Shown here: piece after piece, positions 52,830 to 62,329 of the stretch
Numbering within the stretch: position 1 is the first letter of the stretch
Layout of the letters: the number at the start of each line of letters is the position of its first letter
From: Immersiella caudata
Taxonomy: Eukaryota > Ascomycota > Sordariomycetes > Sordariales > Lasiosphaeriaceae
Direction: 5' to 3'
DNA: 64,000 nucleotides
Assembly: GCA_030512335.1 (NCBI GenBank)
Contig: JAULSU010000003.1
Coordinates: 1 to 64,000, forward strand
Position numbers and translations under genes: made by a program
The notes under the pieces: generated by a model
Database searches by the model: none
What the model saw: only the letters and a program-made list of their open reading frames with translations
What the model was told of the DNA's origin: nothing

Positions 52830-53513
52830 TTACAAAGTTACAGACTGAATCCGTGTGCGTGAGAACCCCCTATCCACAACTCCCATGCCCCCCTGATACC
52901 CCTCCCCACAATACGGATTGATCTCCCCACACAATCCATACTGCGAACAACAATCCCCAAACTCTGAGCGTACATAACCAAGCCCACTCCCGCAAGCCCC
53001 GCGTGGATGTACTAGCAGGCATCCAACTTCCTGTTAAAGACGTCCCATTCATACTCGTACTCAAAATAGCAACAGAAACACCCCCCACCCACTAACCGAC
53101 AGCGTAGACGTCATCGTTGTCTACGGCTCCAACCTCGTCGGCGCGTCATAGTCATAATTCCGACCGAACCTGAGACGCACGCAATATGTATTCCCTGCCA
53201 CCAACCGTCCGTCACACCCTGCTGCGCCCGGCCCCGGTGCTGTATTCACCTTGGGAAACAAAGCGGAGTTGATTTGGTTGCGCATGGTGAATTTCGCGCA
53301 GGAACCTTCGCCTGCTTCGGAAGTGGAGTGGACGTGCCAGCCTACACAGCGGACTGTGGTGCCAGGGGGTGCAGTAATCCCCGCGGGCGGGTCAACTGCG
53401 GGAAGGGTAGTAAGACCTCCGTTGCCAGTGCGGGGTGTGGTGGTGTCTTTGTCTACGGTGCCATCGGTGGAGTTGAGTTTTGACATTATATCTGGGGTCT
53501 TTGTTATCATCAC
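52830..53513 (-). pseudogene. Decaying chitin-binding secreted protein (LysM plus hevein-type domain)
   Basis: From 53513 the minus strand gives a LysM-like segment: RCVGWHVHSTSEAGEGSCAK, FTMRNQINSALFPKVN and GCDGRLVAGNTYCVRL, stopping at 53121. About 110 nt further, after an AACAG acceptor-like site, a second frame reads GACGSGLGYVRSEFGDCCSQ followed by YGLCGEINPYCGEGYQ, a hevein-type chitin-binding (ChtBD1) module, ending at 52830. Two of its cysteines are changed (Arg in GYVRSEFG, Tyr in CGEGYQ). No good splice pair joins the parts and the signal exon is uncertain (MTPLFRLVSAFATPLTSTLA near 53630 is a candidate). Intact relatives bind chitin fragments outside the cell. This copy looks non-functional. 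Confidence 0.5.
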
Positions 53514-53906
53514 GGCTAGAAAAAAAAAGGGGGGGGATGGCGCACGAGCGATCTCTCCCCCTTTTGGCGATTTGCAAGCGTGGATGTCAACGGCGTCGCA
53601 AAAGCGGAGACAAGCCTGAATAACGGCGTCATGACTTGGGTCGCGCTAACACCTTGGTTGCACACAAAGCTGTGGCTGCACAACCGCCACGTTTCCAACC
53701 CCCCCGCACGCACCCAAGAACATTAAAGCATCCCTCAACGCTGCTGCATCCATCACCATCCAGCTGCGCCTGTTTTTGGCCCATTCCTGCCTGGCAAGCT
53801 CGGACAGATTCTCTCTAGAAGTTCGCATATAATACTTGCTCCCAGCAGAACATTCTAGGTACCGGTGCCTCGTACCACCCGCTTACAACACCGCCAGCAA
53901 CCGAAA

Positions 53907-54821
53907 ATGCCAACCCACCAGCGTTCGACCTCCGCTGTCGTGTCGGCCCTCCCGGCCCCCATTCCCTCTCCCGACACACAAGTAGGATACACCTCAACCC
54001 AATACAACACCTTCGCCCCCTCCTACAACCACGTCCGAGAAAATCCAACCCTGTACATCGAATCCTCCACCCTCTACACCGCCCTCAAGCCTTACATCCA
54101 GTCCTCCCGCATCCTCGATCTTGCGTGCGGAACGGGCTACTTCTCTCGTAAGCTACTCACATGGGGCGCCGAGTCCGTACTCGGCGTGGATATCTCGGAG
54201 GAGATGATTGCCGTGGCGTGCGGCACCTTGGGCATGCAAGAGCGCGGAAACGCAAACAAGAAGCTGGTGTTTGAGGTGGGAGATGCGCGTGTGCTGGGGA
54301 TACGCGGAAAGGGAGGATATGACCTCATTACGGCGGTGTGGCTGGTAAATTATGCGAGGGATAAGGAGGAAATGAGGGAGATGTTTGCGGGGATAGCGGC
54401 GAATTTGAAAGAGGGGGGACGGTTCGTGGGAATCACGTTGCCACCAGTGGAGGGGAAGGAGATGGGGAGGTGGAAGGAGAGAATGGATGGAGTGAGAAAA
54501 GGGAGGGTGGAGAGCTGGGGGGTTGATATGCACTATCGGGAGAGATTGGAGAACGGGGGATGGGAGGTGGTGACAGATGGAGGGGATGGGGTATGTTTTG
54601 TGGAGTTTCATTTGCCTAGGGAGCTGTTTGATATTGCGGCGAGAGAAGCGGGCCTGAAGGGAGTGGTGGAGTGGCGGGAGGTGAGTCTTGACGAGGGAGG
54701 TTGCGAAGAGGTGGAGAAGCTGGCGGGTCGGGAGTTCTGTCGACAGTACTTCGAGGGGTCGTCGTCGCAAGACTTAGATTCGTTAGGTCCGCATTTCGGG
54801 TTGTTGGTTGTCGAGAAGTGA
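53907..54821 (+). CDS. Class I SAM-dependent methyltransferase, second copy
   Basis: Intronless, 304 aa from ATG at 53907 (MPTHQRSTSAVVSALPAPIP). A 30-residue polar leader is followed by STQYNTFAPSYNHVRENPTL, then motif I RILDLACGTGYFSRKLLTWG, VLGVDISEEMIAVACGTLG, VFEVGDARVLG and YDLITAVWLVNYARDKEEMR. The tail includes ITLPPVEGKEMGRWKERMDG and ends HFGLLVVEK. It shares its plan with the protein at 4586-5365 (Y-x-x-x-A-x-x-Y before motif I, W-L-x-x-Y/H-A after motif IV), so both belong to the same broad group. Substrate unknown. No neighbouring biosynthetic gene. Confidence 0.83.
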   Translation: MPTHQRSTSAVVSALPAPIPSPDTQVGYTSTQYNTFAPSYNHVRENPTLYIESSTLYTALKPYIQSSRILDLACGTGYFSRKLLTWGAESVLGVDISEEMIAVACGTLGMQERGNANKKLVFEVGDARVLGIRGKGGYDLITAVWLVNYARDKEEMREMFAGIAANLKEGGRFVGITLPPVEGKEMGRWKERMDGVRKGRVESWGVDMHYRERLENGGWEVVTDGGDGVCFVEFHLPRELFDIAAREAGLKGVVEWREVSLDEGGCEEVEKLAGREFCRQYFEGSSSQDLDSLGPHFGLLVVEK

Positions 54822-55046
54822 GAACTTCATTGTCTCACTTGAGTCGGAACAGGAAGGAATCAATCAGACCAGGAAATTGGTTTTCTCTAACCATCCGCAC
54901 ATTGTCACTCACCACGGAGCAGGTGTGAACACAGGCAATGTGACATTCCTGATACTACATAAAAAGCCAGAACTAGTCGCTCGTGGGCGATTGAGCAGCT
55001 GATGAAATGTGGAATTGCAAAACAGCAAGGGACCAGACATCATACT

Positions 55047-55500
55047 TCACAGGCGTTCAGCAACTGCAGCCAACTCCTCCTTCATGCTGCTAATGGCCCT
55101 ATCGAGCCTCCGCGCCGTCTGTGAGTCCTTGCTGACCTCACCATGCAACTCCTCAAGTCTCCTTTTCCAGAATCCCCGGCGCCCCAGCGCTCCACACTAT
55201 ATCCCGGTTTTCCTGGGAAGAGAGGCTCGGCGCAAAACGCCCTTCAGAAGCGCTCCTCCTCAAAAGTCTCTTCATCTTCCAGGATAGATCTCTTGAACAC
55301 GTCGTGACCCGCATGATTAACCCACTGACAGGCAGTCACAACCCTGTGGTCAAGGATCTGGTCTTGAGGACAGCCGTCCCTGGTCCCGAACTCCTCTCCC
55401 TCAAGCGGGTTCCGCATTGGCCAGATACGATACAAAGACACCACTGCCCTGAAGGCGCGCGAGGAATGAGGTGACGTTCAGCCAGCACTTCGACTCTGTC
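55047..55500 (-). pseudogene. Relic of a DUF3632-type gene
   Basis: The minus strand reads ETESKCWLNVTSFLARLQGS at the 5' end, then in another frame YRIWPMRNPLEGEEFGTRDG, VTACQWVNHAGHDVFKRSIL and EDEETFEEERF, a stop, and in a third frame PLFPGKPGYSVERWGAPGFW with KRRLEELHGEVSKDSQTARR to the stop at 55047. This is the C-terminal half of the fungal DUF3632 family (N-x-x-x-F-x-A-R-L, then W-x-x-H-A-G, then W-x-F-W-K-R-R). At least two frame changes are needed. No usable 5' part was found. Confidence 0.5.
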
Positions 55501-56729
55501 TCGAAGTGAGTGACTAGGTGGGGAAAGTCACTAGCAAGGTCGGGACTTTAGCAAGTCTACACTCTGACCTGTCTCAGTCCCATCGTGGCAGGCATGTCGG
55601 GGGTCTCTCCGTGGCGTGGCGAAATGGAGCCTCGCGACTTCGAGGCTGCAACTTCTGCCTGTTGGCCGGCATCCGCAAGCGTCAAGATATCTTCAAAGGG
55701 GCATGCACAGACGGACAGGAACTCCAGCACATCATTAGGCCCGCCAACCTTGAGCAAGGGCTTGTTGTGGGTGGTGACGCGCTCCGAGCCCGACATTGTT
55801 GGTTATGTGCAAGTGAAACAAACTGTGGAGAACTGGTTCGGAGTTCAAGCCATGCAGTTATTGTTTCTACTCGCTAGGTATTCAGAGATTGTGATCGGGT
55901 TGGTGTCTGAGAGGAGTGCAAGCGAGCCGGGCAGCCTGAGGGGGAAGGGCCGGAATTTAAGGACCCGGGTGCAGAAACGTAACTCATACCGCCATTATCA
56001 CGCCCGGTGAATGGTCGCGGTCTACCTTGCATCCATTGTTGGAAGCTGCCAGTTCAGGGGCTCCCATGTTGGGCGCATGACTTGCGGCCGCCACGACGAA
56101 AGTCACCAACCAACCGCGGAGACATAACCCGCCAACGGTGACAATGCCCTTGGAGTTTCCCATCCAGGCAGACTCGTCCGAATCCGGCTAAGCCCCTGTG
56201 GCACAACATGGGCTACCTCAAATAGCTTCCGACGAGCCCAGATACTACGTGGTTTGGGCAGGATTCAGTCTTTTATCCGCTTCCGTCAAACGGGTTCGGT
56301 GACACTTCGAAGCGCTATGACAGCTGTCATATGGTTCGTCTCGAGGGGATGAAGCAAGTTAGCCTCGTCGCGCATTCGATTTTGATTCTCGTCGTGCAAA
56401 GTCCCTGGAGTATGGGGTCGGTTACATTAACAACTCTTCGAGCAACGACCTAAGCCACTTTGCATAATTACGTGGAAGGCACTTGCCCCGCGATGCACCG
56501 CGTAACCTGAAACCACCAAGAAGTCATGAGCTCGAGGCTGCTGATGGAGCAGTTTGTCTTGGAGGGCCGAGGCCAAGCTACGACGAAGAGACCGACAGAT
56601 AGGAAAGTGTGATGATGTTGGACAAGAAGCCTTCGAGAGAGACACATATAAACTAACCACCCGCGTATCTCGAAGCAGCTGTTGAGGCCAGATTCAAAGC
56701 GCATCTTGGACCGGCATACCCCGTAGGCG
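55501..56729. other. 1.2-kb gene-poor stretch
   Basis: The minus-strand frame 55796-55557 may be more of the DUF3632 relic but is not convincing. No other gene recognised. Confidence 0.35.
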
Positions 56730-56765
56730 CTCCTAGTTGACACATCCGTTATGCCATCTAGGAAC

Positions 56766-57383
56766 AGCTCACACCCGACCAGCAGCAAAGCCGGGATGCC
56801 GAGTACAACCACGGAGAGGCCGCAGCGGAATGGTTTGATAGCGGCGAGATCTTCCAGTGGGAGGAATACGACCATCACCAGCCCGATCCCATTACCAGAC
56901 CGGATAGCGCTTGTTACTACGCAAGTTCAAAACGCCTCCCCCGTCCCCACATTTACCACACCTTGACACATTCATTCGATAGTACTCTTGTTCCAACCTC
57001 CCGGAGGTGACCCGGGCCGCCGAATCCCAGCCGCCCAAGCCCGCTATCAAGCCAGAGTAGCCCCTGGCAAAGCCCCGTGGGTCGTCGGATCACCCGCATC
57101 ATACCCAAAGTCATTCTGGAACAATGAACAACTCTTGATGCAAGCCAAATCACGCTCAATCCGGAAAGAGGACCCTGTCAAGGTATCGGGCAGGTGGGAT
57201 CCCGAGACGAGACCGGGTGCGGTAAGGGTTGTGTTTGGCGATCAGGACAGGAGGAAAATGGACGTTGTGTATCATGATCCTACCAAGGGGACTGATAACA
57301 GGATTAATGGATCCCTTGCGATGTATCGGCCGGCCCGAGAGAAGAGTGAGCTGAGAGGTTTCTCTTCGGGGTGGGGGCGTTGA
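56766..57383 (+). pseudogene. Broken small gene, family uncertain
   Basis: From about 56766, after a TAG acceptor-like site, the plus strand reads EQLTPDQQQSRDAEYNHGEA, AEWFDSGEIFQWEEYDHHQP and SSKRLPRPHIYHTLTHSFDS. The next frame continues from about 56988 with QARYQARVAPGKAPWVVGSP, KSFWNNEQLLMQAKSRSIRK, GAVRVVFGDQDRRKMDVVYH and NGSLAMYRPA to a stop at 57383. The shift (56965-57010) has no good intron. The second part has the look of a small secreted-enzyme fold, but with no signal peptide seen I make no functional claim. Confidence 0.35.
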
Positions 57384-58771
57384 GGGATTGTCAATGACGC
57401 ATTGGCAGACTTTGGATAGAACTTTCAAGTTTCTACTCCCGAGGTTCTCTTTCCAGGGGAAGCCGGGTTTCAATGTGGAACGCTAGGGTTTCTAGGAGAG
57501 AGGGTTGGGAGAAATACAGGGAAGGGCCAGCGAGGGTGTGGCGTTGAGTGTAGATCGCACAAGGGAGGGCATGAAGAAGCAGTCGGTTGCGGTTGCGCAG
57601 AGCCTCTGAGGCACCAATGTTGGTGGATGGGCTGCGGGCTTGGCAGGACCGGGGCGAAGAAGACAATGAGGGCAGCATGAGGTAACCTCGTGAATTGTTG
57701 AGTTATCTGATAGGGGTCGATGTGTCTCTGCATCTTGGGTGCTGCAGTGGACGATTAGCACCTTCCCAGTCAAACTCGCATGCGTTGGTTGGATTCGCCA
57801 TTGGAGGTGGGGTTCCCATCTAATGCGAATTATCTCGCTGGCGCGCAATTCCCGCTTTCTGGTCTCCAGCCAATGGATTCGCGTTCCTCCCCTGACAAGA
57901 CTCGATCAGATGCAGCAATCTTCCTCAAACATGCAGGAACGTCATTCCTACGATGTATCACCACTCGCAGGGCGGAAATACGGCGAGCGCTAATTACCCT
58001 ACCTTCGAATGTGGGGGTGAGTTTGCCATTTCCCTCTACCCCTTGCCTGCGAATGGGCCTGACTTTTCGATACGGAGGGCTAGAGAGACCATTGATGCCT
58101 TTTCGCATTTTGAAAACGGTTATTTTCATTTCGTCATACAGCTCCTCGCATTCTCGCAGAGAGTTGACCTCGTTTCTTCCCTTGCGCCCCAAGTTCCGGG
58201 GATTCTAATGGGGTTTTAGAACGCAACTGACCCACGAATACCCGTTTCGGAAGGTGCGCTTCCCGTCCCATGACGTCCCCGCTCGGCACCTGGACGCATG
58301 ACTGCAACCCACTGCCGAACCGCCTTCCCTGTGCGCGAAGCGCCGCCCCTCCCCCAGAGACAGTCCAGGCCGCCTATCTTATCGAGGTCTCTCTCTGGGG
58401 CGTTGGCCGATTTCCGGGTCACATCGCACGCGGGATTTGCGAGGCGATGCGGACGGGAGCATCTCGCTCTCCGGGAAGGTTACGTCGCTTGGGTGAGCGG
58501 CTCGTCCCAAAACGGCAAGTGCTCGCATCCCCCAGAATCACGGCCGCCCAATCGATCGCCAAGTCATCAGATCCACGGATCATGGCCGAGGATTACAATA
58601 TGAAACGACATATGAGCGTCTGCTATAAGAGAAGGCGCGCCGTGCCCAGGCTGGAGGCGCACCCCAGCACACCACTCAACCGCCCGCTCGATATTACTTT
58701 GGGCAAAGGCACCTTACCTTGGTGGGGAGCGCACTTTGGATCTTGCAGCGCCAAGTAAACTCGGAATCGCC
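57384..58771. other. 1.4-kb stretch with one unassigned open frame
   Basis: The plus-strand frame 57953-58219 reads ECGGEFAISLYPLPANGPDF and RRARETIDAFSHFENGYFHF, which is protein-like, but lacks a domain or splice partner. A TATAAGA element near 58626 may serve the carboxypeptidase gene. Confidence 0.35.
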
Positions 58772-60157
58772 ATGAAGCTCACCAGGAGTGTGTCGGCCCT
58801 CCTGGGTTTCCTCACCCTCGCATCGGGTGCGTCAGTGCAGACCCGGGATCTCGAGTATGTCTCCTACGACGGGTACAAGGTCTTCCGCCTCTCCTTCGGC
58901 GACAATGTGGCCAAGGTCAGCAGCATCATCGAGCGTCTCGGCCTTTCCACCTGGAAGGGTGCGCCAGTCGCCGGGCGCCCGAGTGATATCGTGGTGCCCC
59001 CGAGCCAGGTTGCCAACTTCTTGGCTGAAATTCGCGGCATGACCTACATCACCATGCACGAGGATCTTGGTAAATCCATCGAGGACGAGGCTCCGATCAG
59101 TGCCTATCGGGGTATGTAGACTCACTTTGAAACTATTTTTGAGCAGTTGCTAAAGGTGATGTGCAGCTGGGAGCGCGCCTGATATTTCGTGGTTCAACTC
59201 GTACCACAGCTACGCCGAGCACCTGCAGTGGCTCAGCGACCTGCAAGCGGCGTACCCCACGCAATCCCAGCTCATCTCTTCCGGTACCTCGCTGCAGGGC
59301 CGCAACATCACCGGCATTCACTTCTGGGGGAGTTCCGGTAAGGGCAAGCCCGCCGTCGTCTTCCACGGCACTGTCCACGCCCGCGAGTGGATCGGCACCA
59401 TGGTTGTCGAGTACTTTGCCTTCAACATGCTCACCAACTCGGGCACCACCGAAATGGCCAGCTTCCTCGACAAGTATGACTTTATTTTCATCCCCGTTGC
59501 CAACCCCGATGGCTTCGTCTTCACCCAGACCAACAACCGATTGTGGCGCAAAAACCGTCAGACTGCCTCTGGCAGCACTTGCATTGGCTATGACATTAAC
59601 CGCAACTGGGCCTACAAGTGGGATGTCACTGGTGGTGCGTCGACCAACCCCTGCGCGGAAGATTTCAAGGGACGTTCGGCTCTCGATGCTCCCGAGACCG
59701 CTGCCCTTGCTGCCTACCTTGGGAACGTCAAGGCCACCCAGGGTGTCAAGCTCTACATGGACTGGCACGCGTACTCCCAGCTGTTCATGACTCGTAAGCT
59801 TGTCGCTCTTTTTTGGCAGCAGGTGACAACTGACTGACACCCCCAGCTTATGGCTACTCCTGCACCGACGTTCCCGCCAAAAACACCGAGCTGCTCTCCC
59901 TTGCGAGTGGCGCTGCCGCCGCTATCCGCGCTGTCTTTGGCACCACCTTCACCTCCGGAAGCATCTGCAATACCATCTACAAGGCTACCGGTTCCAGCGT
60001 CGATTACGTAAACGAGGTCGTCCAGGCCGACTACGTCTTCACCGCCGAGCTGCGTGACAAGGGAGCTAACGGCTTCGTCCTGCCGGCGAACCAGATCATT
60101 CCCAGCGGACAGGAAGCGTTCGCCGGTGTCAGATATCTGCTTCTCAACATGAAGTAA
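58772..60157 (+). CDS. Secreted zinc carboxypeptidase, M14A family
   Basis: Three exons: 58772-59111, 59167-59793 and 59847-60157; 425 aa. Signal peptide MKLTRSVSALLGFLTLASGA, an activation propeptide of about 95 residues (YVSYDGYKVFRLSFG, VVPPSQVANFLAE), then the catalytic domain from SWFNSYHSYAEHLQWLSDL. Zinc ligands are His and Glu in FHGTVHAREW and His in MDWHAYSQ. Substrate residues appear in NPDGFVFTQTNNRLWRKNR and DINRNW, and the catalytic Glu in FTAELRDKGANGF. All key residues of the carboxypeptidase A group are present. It removes C-terminal residues from peptides outside the cell after the propeptide is cut off. Exon phases agree throughout. Confidence 0.92.
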
Positions 60158-60204
60158 AGCCCATACACTTACACTAGAACTTCGCTTCTGAGAACATCTT
60201 CACA

Positions 60205-61833
60205 CTACCACTCCCAATTCGAGATAAAACACCTCGCGCTCTTGCAAACCATGCCCTTCGAAAACTCCGCCGCACTCTTTCTCCCCTCATCCCCCAAGTC
60301 CACCCTGTCGGGATCACTGGGGTCAAACACCACCAGCTGATTGTACACATCCAGACACCCCTTCTCAGCGGAAAGACAGGAACTCTCCTTCACGTAGACT
60401 ACAACTTTGACCCCCGCCTTCCACCCCATCCTCCCCAACCGCCTGAGACTCTGACCATACAGGAAATTATAAACCCCACTGATACCTGGGCCATCATCAC
60501 CCTGCTGCGCCAGCCCCCTCAGCCTCAACTTCAATCTCAGCTCCTTCAACCCCCCACAGTCCTCTAGATACCCCTCTAAAATTGGCACCACCGCCTCAGG
60601 ACTGCAATTCCCCAAATCCTCATCAAACACATAATCATCCCTCAGCGTCAAAACTCTCAGCCCCCTTGGCAACATCTCCCGTAGTTTCACCTCCCCACCC
60701 GCTGACCTCCCAAAAAGCAAATACATCGGCATCTCCAACTTCGTCAACCTCTCTAATCCCACCAACGTCCCAAGTCCCCCCCTCCTTTCCGAAATCCCAA
60801 ACACCCAATCCTCATCCAAAATATACTGCACATGAAGGTTCGTCGCTGCCAGATCGACACTAATCTTGAGCGTTTTCAACGTTCCCGACACGCTTGCTAG
60901 AGCAGAAGCGAGTGCTTTCCACATCCCTGCGTGAGATTCAACATGGAATCCATTCGCGTCAGCTACTAGGGTATCCATATCCTCGACGAGAAAAACGTTT
61001 AGTTTTTCAAGCTTGGGCGTGCGGGAGATGAGATGGGTGATTGCAGAGGAGTCGGCGATGTGCTCGGTGATATCTAGTGTTTTGAGGTCGGGGAGGGATG
61101 CGCTTATGAGAGCGGGGGAGGTTGATTTGACGCATTGTAGAGGCGCGGAGAGGTAGGTTAGGAAAGGGAGGGAGAAGATTGCGGTCAGGGTGGGGTATTG
61201 GGGGGGCATGGGGCTGATGAGGCGGGAGTCGAGGTTGTTTAGAACCGCAAGGGATTTGAGGGCGGGGAGAGATTTCTTGAGAATGGTGTTGGGTAGGCGG
61301 GATTGTTGAGCTAGCGTGTAGTCCACCGTGAGTGTGGAAAGATTCGGGAGGGCGACGAGGAGGGTGGCGATGAGGGCTCCCGGGTTACCGCTCTCGACTT
61401 CGTTTCGGTGAGATGCTTCATCGTCATCGTCGGGGTTGTCGAGTAGGGGTTGGACCTCGGCGTCAAAGTATTCGAGCCATTTTAACCAGATGTCGGTAGG
61501 AGCTGGGCACTCCGGTAGACGGACAGCCCATGCTGGAGGCGGAGCACCGGATAAGAGCACGGCGGTTTTGACGTGCTCGGCCAAGGTAGGCCGGTAGAAG
61601 ATGGTTCGGAAGAACAGGTGGAGTGAATGGGTTAATTTGTCTGCTGGCTGATCTGCTGGCTCGCCTTCGTTGTTGTCATCTTGATCAAACGTCCACTCGA
61701 GGTGTCGATACAGAAGCGGCTCGGCAACGATCTTTGCGTGCTTCGAAGCTTGACAGAACGAAGAAAGCGAAGAGTTGGGGAGGTTGTTGAGGATCTCTCG
61801 CAAGACCTCCACAGGGAGGGAGAGCAAAGCCAT
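60205..61833 (-). CDS. F-box protein with leucine-rich body
   Basis: Intronless, 542 aa from the ATG at 61833 (MALLSLPVEVLREILNNLPN). The first 45 residues are an F-box (LPVEVLREILNNL ... SSFCQASKHAKIVAEPLLYR), which binds Skp1 in an SCF ubiquitin ligase. Then come irregular Leu-rich units of the kind found in fungal F-box/LRR-like proteins: LPNLSTLTVDYTLAQQS, LPALKSLAVLNNLDSRL, LPDLKTLDITEHIADSS, TPKLEKLNVFLVEDMD and GLRVLTLRDDYVFDED. An acidic insert (NPDDDDEASHRNE) lies near residue 140. The target is unknown; large F-box families of this sort vary greatly among fungi. The 3' end lies 47 bp from the carboxypeptidase stop, tail to tail. Confidence 0.83.
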   Translation of the reverse strand: MALLSLPVEVLREILNNLPNSSLSSFCQASKHAKIVAEPLLYRHLEWTFDQDDNNEGEPADQPADKLTHSLHLFFRTIFYRPTLAEHVKTAVLLSGAPPPAWAVRLPECPAPTDIWLKWLEYFDAEVQPLLDNPDDDDEASHRNEVESGNPGALIATLLVALPNLSTLTVDYTLAQQSRLPNTILKKSLPALKSLAVLNNLDSRLISPMPPQYPTLTAIFSLPFLTYLSAPLQCVKSTSPALISASLPDLKTLDITEHIADSSAITHLISRTPKLEKLNVFLVEDMDTLVADANGFHVESHAGMWKALASALASVSGTLKTLKISVDLAATNLHVQYILDEDWVFGISERRGGLGTLVGLERLTKLEMPMYLLFGRSAGGEVKLREMLPRGLRVLTLRDDYVFDEDLGNCSPEAVVPILEGYLEDCGGLKELRLKLRLRGLAQQGDDGPGISGVYNFLYGQSLRRLGRMGWKAGVKVVVYVKESSCLSAEKGCLDVYNQLVVFDPSDPDRVDLGDEGRKSAAEFSKGMVCKSARCFISNWEW

Positions 61834-62329
61834 TTCGTTAATTCTCTGTTGAGATGCCAGACTTGAAGTTGTAGTTGGTAGAGCAGAGGTTGAGGGGCCG
61901 ACGAACAGCACTTGCCGCCATCAAAAGAAACTTCTTTTTTTCAGCCGCATTTGCGTAATTTGCCAAGGATAAGGAACGGTAGCGAGACGAGCTTTGCTAT
62001 GTTGGTCGCTTGGCGGCATGCAGAGTAGATCCAAAACGGCTTCCATCGCGGTGCCAAGACTTGAGCATCTGCTGTGGCCAGGACAAACGACCCACAAAGC
62101 GGAGAGAGTCTTTGAACCACGTCCAATCAACAATGAAATAGCCAAACTGTTGGAAAGAGTGCTTTTCATTTTCCCGCTCAGAACCAGGTACGAAGCCAAC
62201 CTTCGAACCAGAACAAGACACCTGAACTCCAACCTTCACACCGCGCTCCAATGATATCCAAAATGACGCGCACTTATCCAAGAATTAGTAACCAAAAGCC
62301 CCAAGGTTCTATGCTGAAGACCCGCTCAA
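61834..62329. other. Intergenic, no gene recognised
   Basis: Half a kilobase holding the F-box gene promoter and the 3' flank of the transcription factor gene. No coding text. Confidence 0.45.
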
